A stretch of 64,000 nt of DNA from Novipirellula galeiformis (GTDB lineage Bacteria; Planctomycetota; Planctomycetia; Pirellulales; Pirellulaceae), in assembly GCF_007860095.1 (NCBI RefSeq), contig NZ_SJPT01000005.1:372001-436000 (forward strand), read 5' to 3'. Positions 53,967 through 63,000 of the stretch are shown here, in pieces. Within the stretch, counting starts at the first letter, position 1; each line of letters starts with the position of its first letter. Under the pieces are notes generated by a model, which worked only from the letters and a program-made list of their open reading frames with translations, did no database searches and was not told where the DNA came from. The position numbers were made by a program, and so were the translations under genes.

Positions 53967-54089
53967 GAGAATCCTTTGTTCGCAAACGAGAAAACGAGTC
54001 AGAGAAACGGAAAATGGAGAGATTCAAGAATGGGGCTCAACGATCCAACAGGAACCACAATCAGCCCACTCAACAACAGCACACCCCCA

Positions 54090-54126
<37 letters not shown>

Positions 54127-54432
54127 AACCGAAGGGCCCCAATCAAAGATTGCTTGCTAGGGCCGGTGCACACTGGGTCCCGTGTCGCAATGACGGCGGC
54201 GTGACCACGTGAAGATGATTACCACCATCGTGGACATGCTATCGCCATGTTGCAAAGCGACGTCTTTGCGCTCGCGCGAATGAGCCATCACAGTGCCTAA
54301 TTCCGTGCTTCATTACGGCTATCGCTCCACAGTCCAAAGGCCGCAAAGCAACAACCTCACTACGCCGTCGCGAGGCCCCAGTGACGTGCTATCGCCCCCG
54401 CCTTCCCTTGGGCGTCAACGACATCGGCGGGA

Positions 54433-54903
54433 CTATTGATTCTTGTACGAATCTCGCAAATCACGCACCTTGTCGTGCCCTGCTTTCACCACCGCGTACT
54501 GCGAGATCAAGACGTCGTTCATCGCACTACCGGCCGTCTCCTTCAACACGTCCTCATAGGCCGCTTTGATGTGATCTTCGCCTCGCTCGGCTTCAATCAG
54601 AATGACATACGGATCACCTCCGTTGAGCTTGCTACGGACGTTGATCCAAGCGCGGTGGACACCGGCAGTGGCCGAACCGTCGTCTTCGGCTTCAGCGCCG
54701 TTCCACTCGACGTAGTTTTGCAACTCGGTGGCCAGTGCAGACCTTTCGTTGGCGATCTCACGAAACAGGGTAGAGAGCGCGGCGTCATCAACCTCTTCGG
54801 CCGACTCGCGAAATCCATCGTAAGCGTCAATGTTCGCGCGGATTAGCTTCTGCAGTTTGGTCAGCGTGGTTTCGCTAAGCTTGTGCTTTGTTTCAAGACT
54901 CAT
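54433..54903 (-). CDS. PA2169-like four-helix-bundle protein (DUF2383)
   Basis: A 156-residue ferritin-like helical protein with TTLTKLQKLIRANIDAYDGFRESAEEV, LSTLFREIANERSALATEL and ILIEAERGEDHIKAAYEDVL. Members are stress-related and of unknown activity. The ATG at 54903 has GGAG upstream. It is the last of the small stress genes before a gene-free region. Confidence 0.87.
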   Translation of the reverse strand: MSLETKHKLSETTLTKLQKLIRANIDAYDGFRESAEEVDDAALSTLFREIANERSALATELQNYVEWNGAEAEDDGSATAGVHRAWINVRSKLNGGDPYVILIEAERGEDHIKAAYEDVLKETAGSAMNDVLISQYAVVKAGHDKVRDLRDSYKNQ

Positions 54904-55322
54904 GACTAACTCCAATCGATCATAGGGTGGTTTAAAATGTCGTGTTAGGATGAGCACGACACTCTCGCCGCGCTCACAAAAACGAAAAAGCAAACCGTGT
55001 GCCGCTCGGTATTTGGGGCGACAAAGGACGCCAGCTCCCCCTGAACTTGACCGCAAATCGCTCAAACTGCTCGAACGACAAGCGTCCGCTCGCGGGGGGA
55101 CGCTCTGCGGGATCCGAGCGGTAAGAGGGCACCGAATCGGAGCACTTGAGCGGCGACGTCTCGCCTCCTGCTTCTCGCGTGCTTTCACTGTGGAACGCGC
55201 CCTCACAGCCGCACGTGTTCACCACGCTCCGCCAACTAACCTCTCGCCTTCTCGCGTTTTCGCCTTCTCGCTGCATCGTGCATTTCGCCACCGGAGCAAC
55301 GTTCATCCAAAGGTGCTTCCGC

Positions 55323-55400
55323 CGGTGTGCCACACGATCGCCCGTGCGGTACCTGATCACCGGTGTGGTACCTGATCGCCCGTGCGGTACACGATTTGCC
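55323..55400. repeat. Four tandem ~20-bp units around CGGTACCTGATC
   Basis: Units of 18-20 bp alternate as CGGTGTGCCACACGATCGCC, CGTGCGGTACCTGATCAC, CGGTGTGGTACCTGATCGCC and CGTGCGGTACACGATTTGCC. They lie in the 620-bp gene-free region 54904-55526 before the three-gene operon. The rest of the region has another short duplication, CTCACTAGG/CTCACGAGG at about 55408-55437, and no recognised gene. Confidence 0.7.
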
Positions 55401-55526
55401 AATGCATCTCACTAGGCTCTCACGAGGCTCTCACTAGGCAACGTGGTGGCATCGGCTCCCACTCGATCTCTCACCACCGCTGCATCGTGTCTTCTTCAAC
55501 CGCTTCGTTTTTAGGAATTTGAAATC

Positions 55527-56312
55527 GTGGCAATCACACCTCACTGCATCTTTCAACGGGGCGCGGGGCCGATCATTGCGGCGGCGATTCATAATGGGCA
55601 CGACACGCGTCGCAGCATCGAGCGACGTTTGGCGATCGACGAAGACGAGCAACGTCGAGAGGAAGATCCGATCACGGGCGAATGGACTCAGATTGCCAAA
55701 ACTCAGATCGTCGGTTTGCGTTCTCGCTTCGAAGTCGACCTGAACCGACCGCGTGACAAAGCGGTCTACCAGAGACCGGCTGATGCTTGGGGCATGAAAG
55801 TCTGGGACACCCCGCCCGATCCCAAGATGATGGAAGCATCGCTTCGTGAGTACGACCAATTCTATGCCGATGTGGAAGCGTTGTTGCGAGAGAAGGTCGC
55901 TCAACACGGGCGTGTCGTCGTCTACGACTTGCACACCTACAACCATCGTCGCGACGGCGTGGATGCCCCGCCGGCCGATCCCCACGCCAACCCTGAGGTC
56001 AACATTGGCACCGGGACAATGGATCGCGAATTCTGGGCTCCCGTGGTCGATGGTTTTATCGCTGCCCTGCGCGGCTACGACTTCCACGGTCGCCGTTTGG
56101 ACGTTCGCGAGAACGTGAAGTTTCGGGGTGGATACTTCGGGGAGTGGATTCACACCACGTTTCCCAAGCAAGTCGGTTCGATCGCGATCGAATTCAAAAA
56201 GTTCTTTATGGACGAATGGCAAGGTGATCCTGACCCGTACGAAGTGGAGTGCATTTACGAGGCGTTGGAGTCCACCGTACCGGCAGTCGAAGCTGCACTG
56301 GAACGATTGTGA
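55527..56312 (+). CDS. N-formylglutamate amidohydrolase family protein
   Basis: A 261-residue zinc hydrolase-like protein of the HutG/FGase superfamily. Ligand segments are AAAIHNGHD near the N-terminus, FEVDLNRPRDKAVYQ in the middle and VYDLHTYNHRR, with AIEFKKFFMDEW near the end. The family hydrolyses N-formyl or N-acyl groups from glutamate-like compounds, but here the context is not histidine degradation. Start is GTG at 55527. Its stop overlaps the next gene (GTGA). With the QEGLA and ATP-grasp genes it forms a compact operon of unknown product. Confidence 0.85.
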   Translation: MAITPHCIFQRGAGPIIAAAIHNGHDTRRSIERRLAIDEDEQRREEDPITGEWTQIAKTQIVGLRSRFEVDLNRPRDKAVYQRPADAWGMKVWDTPPDPKMMEASLREYDQFYADVEALLREKVAQHGRVVVYDLHTYNHRRDGVDAPPADPHANPEVNIGTGTMDREFWAPVVDGFIAALRGYDFHGRRLDVRENVKFRGGYFGEWIHTTFPKQVGSIAIEFKKFFMDEWQGDPDPYEVECIYEALESTVPAVEAALERL

Positions 56313-58303
56313 ACACTCCCAACGGGCAAACCGCCAGCGAGAGCCCATCGGCGGAAACTAAATTTGCGAAGATCGCCGCTGCGGCATGCGCTCGGTTGGC
56401 AAAGAACGAACGCGTTCGCCGAACGTTGCCAGGCGAGGGTCGGTTGAAGTTCGATCGCCAGCTTCCGTTTCTGTGCGTTTATCGCTCGCCCATCGACCGC
56501 GATGACAAGGGTACACGCGAGTTGGTGACCACCGAAGCCGCTTACCTATTTGCGTCGGCCGCGCCCCAATACCATCCGGGTTTGTCAAAGTTGTTTGCCG
56601 CGATCTATACCGCGATGCAAGAACACTTTGGTACGTTCCTGTTGATCGAGGTGTGGTCGATGGACGAGCGTGAAAGCGACCTGAACTCGCGCCCGGCGTT
56701 TGAAATCGTCACCCCGGAGCTCGACTCGTTGCCCTCAACACTCGAGGTACTGCAGCGTGCCTTGTCCGAGATCACCGTCTACGGTCATCCGTCTCTCGTC
56801 AGCTCACGGTACGCAGCGAGCGTTGCACCGTTTGGGACCGCCCCCATTGTCCCGACCGACTTGGAAAATGCGTCTGCGGGGTGCTGCACGATCGGATTGG
56901 CGGTCAACCCGATCTATCGCGACCGCAAATCGGGATCGGTTTACCCGATGGTTTTACAGATCTTGCGGCGGCAATTGGCTACTGCGTTTCGAAAAGCGAT
57001 CGCCGAATTCACGGGTACCAAAAACAAAACCCGAAAGCTCCATTACGAAACCTTCGGCCCCTCTTCGTTGGTAAAAACATGCCGCTTGATCGACCAACAA
57101 CTCTGTGAGGTTTCAGAGTCATTTGACTTTCTATTGCAAGTCACTCCCACGAACACCGATGAGCTGTGGGAACAGTTCCAAGCGAGCGGCTATCGCGAGT
57201 TGGCGCCGCTTCGATACCGCCCGCTACCCTATCACCCCAATCGACTCAAACGCCAATTATTTGAGATCGAGATTGAACGAGTCGAAGATGCCACATTGGC
57301 TTATCTCTTTTCGGAGAAACAAGACGAGATCGATCGACAATTAACAGCGTTGCGTGACCTGAGCATGCCAGCGCTCACCACAGCTCATGTTCAACCATCG
57401 AATTTCTTGACGACCAGTTTGCAATTGTATGGTCGCCCGGAAGACTCGCTCGTCGAACTGGCCGACACCATCCTCCACACGATCGCCACTCTCCCAGCGC
57501 GTTCCGAGAAGATCACATCAGCAGCCGAACAAACAGAAATTGGAGAAGAAGCCGACTGCATCTCGGCGACCGAACTTGTCGCTCAAGCTCGCGACGAAAT
57601 CGACTATTACCACACCAAGATGAATGAGTTCAGTGCCACGGTCGAAGTATCCGACTCGATCGCCGCCGGGATCATGGTGTCTCAGGATCGCTTGCTGATC
57701 GATCGCAATCTCCGCATCTCGCCCCAGCGGGTCGAAGCGTTACTGCATCATGAAATCGGCACTCATTTGCTAACGTATTTCAACGGTCGCTGCCAACCGT
57801 TCCGACAACTCTACGCAGGCCTAGCTGGCTACGAGGAATTGCAGGAAGGTTTGGCGGTATTGGCGGAATACCTTTGTGGCGGTTTGACGCACGGTCGCCT
57901 CCGCACCCTCGCCGCTCGCGTGCTCGCCGTCGATTCGATGGCCCAAGGAAATTCGTTTGCGGCCACCTTTGATTTACTGCACCACACACACCGATTCCCT
58001 CCACCACGGGCATTCAAGACCGCGCTACGTGTTTACCGTGGCGGGGGTTTTAGCAAAGACCTGATCTACTTGCGTGGGCTGCGAGATCTACTGGACTATT
58101 TGGATTCGGGACACGAGATCGACCCTTTGTATGTCGGCAAAATCGGATTGCAACATGTGCCCTACATTCAAGAGATGCGGCGGCGAGAAATCATCACACC
58201 GCCTCGTATCCTGCCTCGTTTTTGGAACGACACACGGATTCGTAACCGCCTCAAATCCTGTCGCGGAAAATCGGTCCTTAACCTGTTGGAAATCGACGAA
58301 TGA
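56309..58303 (+). CDS. DUF1704 / QEGLA-motif putative zinc metalloprotein
   Basis: A 664-residue protein annotated in databases as 'flavohemoglobin expression-modulating QEGLA motif protein'. The diagnostic region is LLHHEIGTHLLTYFNGR, giving HExxxH, then EELQEGLAVLAEYLCGGL with the third-ligand Glu. The fold is shared with the eukaryotic tubulin carboxypeptidase MATCAP (family knowledge), so a carboxypeptidase-type reaction is plausible. The N-terminal half is of unknown function. Start is GTG at 56309, overlapping the previous stop; it in turn overlaps the ATP-grasp gene by ATGA. Confidence 0.85.
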   Translation: MNTPNGQTASESPSAETKFAKIAAAACARLAKNERVRRTLPGEGRLKFDRQLPFLCVYRSPIDRDDKGTRELVTTEAAYLFASAAPQYHPGLSKLFAAIYTAMQEHFGTFLLIEVWSMDERESDLNSRPAFEIVTPELDSLPSTLEVLQRALSEITVYGHPSLVSSRYAASVAPFGTAPIVPTDLENASAGCCTIGLAVNPIYRDRKSGSVYPMVLQILRRQLATAFRKAIAEFTGTKNKTRKLHYETFGPSSLVKTCRLIDQQLCEVSESFDFLLQVTPTNTDELWEQFQASGYRELAPLRYRPLPYHPNRLKRQLFEIEIERVEDATLAYLFSEKQDEIDRQLTALRDLSMPALTTAHVQPSNFLTTSLQLYGRPEDSLVELADTILHTIATLPARSEKITSAAEQTEIGEEADCISATELVAQARDEIDYYHTKMNEFSATVEVSDSIAAGIMVSQDRLLIDRNLRISPQRVEALLHHEIGTHLLTYFNGRCQPFRQLYAGLAGYEELQEGLAVLAEYLCGGLTHGRLRTLAARVLAVDSMAQGNSFAATFDLLHHTHRFPPPRAFKTALRVYRGGGFSKDLIYLRGLRDLLDYLDSGHEIDPLYVGKIGLQHVPYIQEMRRREIITPPRILPRFWNDTRIRNRLKSCRGKSVLNLLEIDE

Positions 58304-59346
58304 ATATTGGATTTGTGGTCAATGATCTGATGACAGAACAAGCCGTTTACACCACCACTCGGTTAGCAATGACCGCCGTGAATATGGGGCACAAAGTCTA
58401 CACCCTAGGGGTGGGAGATTTCGTCTATGCGCCGGACGGAGCGATTCATGCGTGCGCATGTTCGGTCAACGGCGATGGCTATGAATCGCAGGAAGATTTT
58501 TTGAATGAACTGAAGGACAAACAATCCAACGGTTTAAAGGTGTCGCTTGATGACTTGGACGTACTGCTGCTGCGGAACGACCCGTCGGAGGACGCCGCAG
58601 AACGCTCATGGGCTCAGACCAGCGGCATTCTGTTCGCCCAACTCGCCGCAGCCCGTGGCGTGATCGTGTTGAACGATCCGGAGAACTTAGCCAACGCCAT
58701 CAACAAAACCTACTTCCAACACTTTCCGGAGCAAGTGCGACCTAAAACATGCATTAGCCGTGACACCAAGGAGATCAAGGCGTTTATCGAATCCCAAAAA
58801 GGGAAAGTCGTGATCAAACCGCTCCAAGGCTCTGGTGGCCAGAGCGTGTTTCTGATCGAAGAGGATGAAAAGGCAAACATGAACCAAATGATCGACGCGG
58901 TTTTGCGCGACGGTTATTGCATCGTCCAAGAATATTTGCCTGCGGCGGCCGAAGGCGATGTGCGATTGTTCGTGATGAATGGCCGACCGCTGTTCTATCA
59001 AGACCACTACGCAGCCTTTCGTCGCGTGAACAAGAGCGGCGACGCACGCAGCAACATGCATTCGGGTGGCCAGTGCGAAGCGGCCGAAGTGACCGACAAG
59101 ATGCTCGAATTAGTCGAAATCGTACGCCCGAAACTCGTCCGAGATGGCATGTTTTTGGTTGGTTTGGATATCGTCGACGACAAACTGATGGAAATCAATG
59201 TGTTCAGCCCCGGCGGACTCGGCAGCAGCCAGCAACTCACCGGAGTCGACTTTACCGTCGCCATCATCCGTGATCTCCAACGCAAAGTCCGCTACAAGCA
59301 ATATTACGGCACACGCATGCGCAACGTCGATCTCGCCACGCTCTAA
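58300..59346 (+). CDS. Glutathione-synthetase-like ATP-grasp ligase
   Basis: A 348-residue ligase of the GshB/RimK superfamily. MNIGFVVNDLMTEQAVYTTTRL is the N-terminal domain. The ATP-grasp core has VVIKPLQGSGGQSVFLI, QEYLPAAAEGDVRLFVMNG, and the metal-binding end LMEINVFSPGG. It should join a carboxylate to an amino group using ATP. A free-standing glutathione synthetase without a gamma-glutamylcysteine synthetase neighbour is unusual, so another small peptide is the likelier product (inference). Last gene of the three-gene operon. Confidence 0.87.
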   Translation: MNIGFVVNDLMTEQAVYTTTRLAMTAVNMGHKVYTLGVGDFVYAPDGAIHACACSVNGDGYESQEDFLNELKDKQSNGLKVSLDDLDVLLLRNDPSEDAAERSWAQTSGILFAQLAAARGVIVLNDPENLANAINKTYFQHFPEQVRPKTCISRDTKEIKAFIESQKGKVVIKPLQGSGGQSVFLIEEDEKANMNQMIDAVLRDGYCIVQEYLPAAAEGDVRLFVMNGRPLFYQDHYAAFRRVNKSGDARSNMHSGGQCEAAEVTDKMLELVEIVRPKLVRDGMFLVGLDIVDDKLMEINVFSPGGLGSSQQLTGVDFTVAIIRDLQRKVRYKQYYGTRMRNVDLATL

Positions 59347-59710
59347 GGGCAACACCGCGAAATCGCTCACGTTTGCGGCGCCAGGCCGTCCCGACGGCTT
59401 GCATCGTAAAACGCTGGGCAACTCGCGTCGCACCGCGATCCAATTCGAACTTCCATTTTGGCGCCTTGGAAGTGGGCGACGTCCGTTATGCAGGGGAAAA
59501 GGTTCAGCGGCGAGAATGCTTGCAGCGAATGCTCCGCGAGAACGCAATCGACCCCAACGCCCCCACCAATGGTGGGTCGAAACGAGGTCGCCGCAGCGTC
59601 TTGAATCCTTCGTTGCTCGACCTCAGACGCTTAGGGGGAATTGACGAAACCTCCGTCGCCCTCTTCAATTTGAGACCGTCTCAATGTTTGTAAGGTTTGG
59701 AAGGTGTGCG
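59347..59710. other. Gene-free region after the ATP-grasp operon
   Basis: A 107-codon plus-strand frame (59373-59693) spans most of it and its second half looks faintly protein-like (FGALEVGDVRYAGEKVQRRE), but it has no good ribosome site or recognised motif. I do not call it a gene. Confidence 0.4.
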
Positions 59711-59926
59711 ATGGGTGTCAAATCAATGGTGGGCAAGCTCGACGGCATGCTTCGCGTAGGCGAAGCGGCCGAGTACTTGAGCGTGACGACCGAAACGCTA
59801 CGGAATTGGGATAAATCGGGCCGACTTGTTCCGACACGGCATCCGGTGACCGGGTATCGCTATTATCGGCAAGCGGACCTCGAGGCGTTTCTAAAAGCCA
59901 TCGTCGCCAAACGCGAGCCGCAATGA
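59711..59926 (+). CDS. MerR/excisionase-like helix-turn-helix protein
   Basis: A 71-residue protein consisting of a MerR-type winged helix: LRVGEAAEYLSVTTETLRNWDKSGRLVPTRHPVTGYRYYRQADLEAFL. No effector domain. GGAAGG is upstream of the ATG at 59711; the frame opens nine codons earlier. Its stop overlaps the next small ORF (ATGA). It could be a small regulator of the downstream signalling gene. Confidence 0.82.
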   Translation: MGVKSMVGKLDGMLRVGEAAEYLSVTTETLRNWDKSGRLVPTRHPVTGYRYYRQADLEAFLKAIVAKREPQ

Positions 59927-60069
59927 ACGACATAGGCGAACGCACCACCAAGCTATCTGTGACAGCGGAGTCGCAGATTGCGAACCGCATCCCCAAGGAT
60001 GATCTTGGGCCACCCGAAGCGAACGCGGCAGTGGCACGAGGTGCCCGCCAGCGAGGAACAAACGCATGA
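59923..60069 (+). CDS. Coupled 48-residue ORF between MerR-like and CheB-CheR genes
   Basis: The frame starts ATG at 59923 and stops TGA at 60067-60069. Both ends form ATGA overlaps: its start with the stop of the MerR-like gene, and its stop with the start of the CheB-CheR gene. The product begins MNDIGERTTKLSVTAESQI and is hydrophilic and uncharacterised. The exact double overlap favours real, coupled translation, but no family is recognised, and it may simply carry ribosomes forward. Confidence 0.5.
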   Translation: MNDIGERTTKLSVTAESQIANRIPKDDLGPPEANAAVARGARQRGTNA

Positions 60070-63000
60070 ATCATGGCAATCATTCGCAACACGATCGCGT
60101 CGTCGATTCCTCGCCGTTGATTGTCGGTGTAGGAGCTTCGGCAGGTGGACTCGAAGCGTTCCAAGAACTATTGACGGCGCTGGGAAACACCCCCGGGTTG
60201 GCAATCGTATTCGTTCAACATCTCGATCCGCATAGCCAATCGTTGTTGGTCGAACTGTTATCACAATCAACTTCGATGGACGTGATTGAGATCACCGACG
60301 GTATCGCGTTGACCACCAACACGGTTTACGTCTGCCCGGCGCAGAAGTTGCTTGAACTGCACCGCGGTTCGGTACGCATTCTGAATCCAGACGAAAAAAT
60401 TCGCCGCATTTCGACGATCGACCATTTCTTGCATTCGATCGCTGAAGACCAACGGGACCGAGGGCTCGGCATCATTTTGTCGGGCACCGGCAGCGATGGA
60501 ACGCTGGGACTTAAAGCGATCAGCGACCGCGGAGGCTTGACGTTTGCTCAAGACCAAGCCTCGGCCAAATACGATGCGATGCCTCAGAGTGCTGCAACAG
60601 CGGGCGTCGCGGATCATGTGATGCCACCCCGCGAGATTGCCGCAGAACTACTGCGTTATGCCAGACATCTGAGGGACCAAGTCGAATCCGCCTCTCCGGT
60701 TCGCTTGCAAGAACAGATTGAAGCCGCGATTCCGGTGATCGCGGAAATGTTGATGAAGGCAACTTCGCATAATTTCCAGCATTACAAATCCAGTACGCTG
60801 CAGCGCCGCATTCAGCGGCGAATGCAAATGCTGAAAACCGCTTCGGTAGAGGCCTATCTTGCCCATCTTCAACAAAACGAGAACGAGCTCCAGGCTCTAT
60901 TTCGAGACTTGTTGATTGGGGTCACCGCATTCTTTCGAGACCCCGAAGTCTTTGCGGTTCTCCGCAACCAGGTATTGCCAAGCATATTCGAAAATCGGGA
61001 CTCCAATGACCCGGTGCGCATTTGGGTTGCGGGTTGCGCCAACGGGTCAGAAGCTTACACGATGGCGATCTTGTGCCGCGAAGTCATGGACAACATCCCC
61101 ACGCCGCCCGAGGTCCAAGTATTTGCCACCGACATTGATGAACGTTCCCTCGCGATTGCCCGCAATGGCAAGTACCCATTGGGGATCCAAGATCACATCA
61201 GCCCCGAGCGATTGCAGCGTTTTTTTGTCAAACAGGGCCAGCAATACCACGTTACGAAGGAGCTTCGTGAGCTGGTTCTATTTTCACAACACAATTTGAT
61301 CAGCGACCCTCCGTTCTCGCGTCTCGACCTGATTTCATGTCGCAATCTGTTGATTTATCTCGGACCACATCTGCAAAAAAAACTAATCCCGCTGTTTCAT
61401 TATGCCTTGCGTCCTGCGGGTTATCTGCTTCTTGGTCCTAGCGAAAGCATCGTCTCGCATGGTGAATTATTTCGCCCCATCGATGTCAAGTCGCGCATTT
61501 CGCAACGCAAAGGGACCGCGATTGGATCGGCAACTCCGACGGGATTCCAACCGCGAGCCGCGACGTCATCACAAGCCATCCCTATCCCCGGCACCCCCGT
61601 CGATTTGACGGAGATGATGCAGCGGATCGCGCTCGACGAATTCACACCGAAAACGGCGGTCATCAATGAATCCGGCCAAGTGCTAACGTCGTCGCCGAAT
61701 ATCAAAAAGTACCTGAATCTGACCACCGGTCCATTTGAAAACAACATCGTCAAAATGGCGGCAAGTGGATTGCAAATTGGCTTGCGTGCGGCGATTTCAG
61801 AAGCCAAACGGACCAGCCGTCGAGTCCAACACGATCATTTATCGCTGCATGACGGCGACCAAGTGCAACGAGTGATGTTGACCGTCCAACCGATGCCTCG
61901 CTTGGGTGAAGACGAGCCCTTGTTCTTGGTCGTTTTTCACGATGTCGGCTTACCCATCCAACGTGATGGGCACGAAGCACTCACGCCGCATGCTCACCCC
62001 GACACCGATTCGTTGATCCTGCAGATGGAAAATGAATTGGCGACCACTCGCAGCGATCTTGAGCGCATGATGCAGGACACCGAAGCCACCAATGAGGAGT
62101 TAAAGTCGTCCAACGAAGAATTGTTGTCGATGAACGAAGAGCTGCATTCGACCAACGAAGAATTAGAAACTTCGCGTGAAGAGATCCGCGCCAGCCGCGA
62201 CGCCATTGCCAATATCAATAGCGACCTCGAGAACTTGTTCCGCAGCACGCAAATTGCCACGATTTGTCTGGACAACAACCAAAATACCCTGTGGTACTCT
62301 CCCGCTGCAGCTCAAATCTATCGGTTGATTGCAACCGACATTGGTCGACCGCTGAGTGACATCTCGCATGTCGCATTAAAGATGCCCGCGATCCCCGACG
62401 CCGAGGATCTTTCGGGCGACCACGTGCGAATCGAAGATGAGATCGAAACGAACGACGGACGCTGGTTCCTGCGGCGCGTGCTGCCGTACATGCGAGGTGA
62501 CAAAGCCGATGGAATGATCTTGACCTTCATCGACATCACGCTGCAAAAACAGTCAACGATTCGCATGGCGACGGAACACCAAGTCATCCGACTGCTCGCC
62601 GAAGCAAAATCGTTTGACACCGTGGTCCCCAAAGTGCTCAATGCGATTCGCGAAACGCTGGGGGCCGACATCTGTGCCATTTGGCTTCCCGACGCTCAGC
62701 ACCAAACGTTGCGATGCACGGACGCCTCGGTTTGGCCAAACGACGCCAAGATGGAGCAAGTCGCCGTCCAAAACCAAGAATTTGAGTTTACGAAAGGCCA
62801 GGGGCTACCCGGCCGTGTCTGGCAATCGTTAACCGCGCAATCGATTGAAAAACTGGCCGAGGACACCGATTTTTCTCGCACTCACGCTATTGCTGCGGGA
62901 CTGACCCAAGCGATGGCGATGCCCATCGTGGTCGGAACGGATTTCTTTGGCGTGATTGAAATTTTCTCGCGACACCCAGGGAGATACGAGCAACCATTCC

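Noticed and set aside
55323-55400. Possible CRISPR array
   Set aside because: Units are about 20 bp with no unique spacers and no cas genes nearby; they are simple tandem repeats. The same holds for the other arrays.
59373-59693. 107-codon frame between ATP-grasp and MerR-like genes
   Set aside because: No ribosome site, no recognised family and mixed codon character; kept as an unexplained gap.
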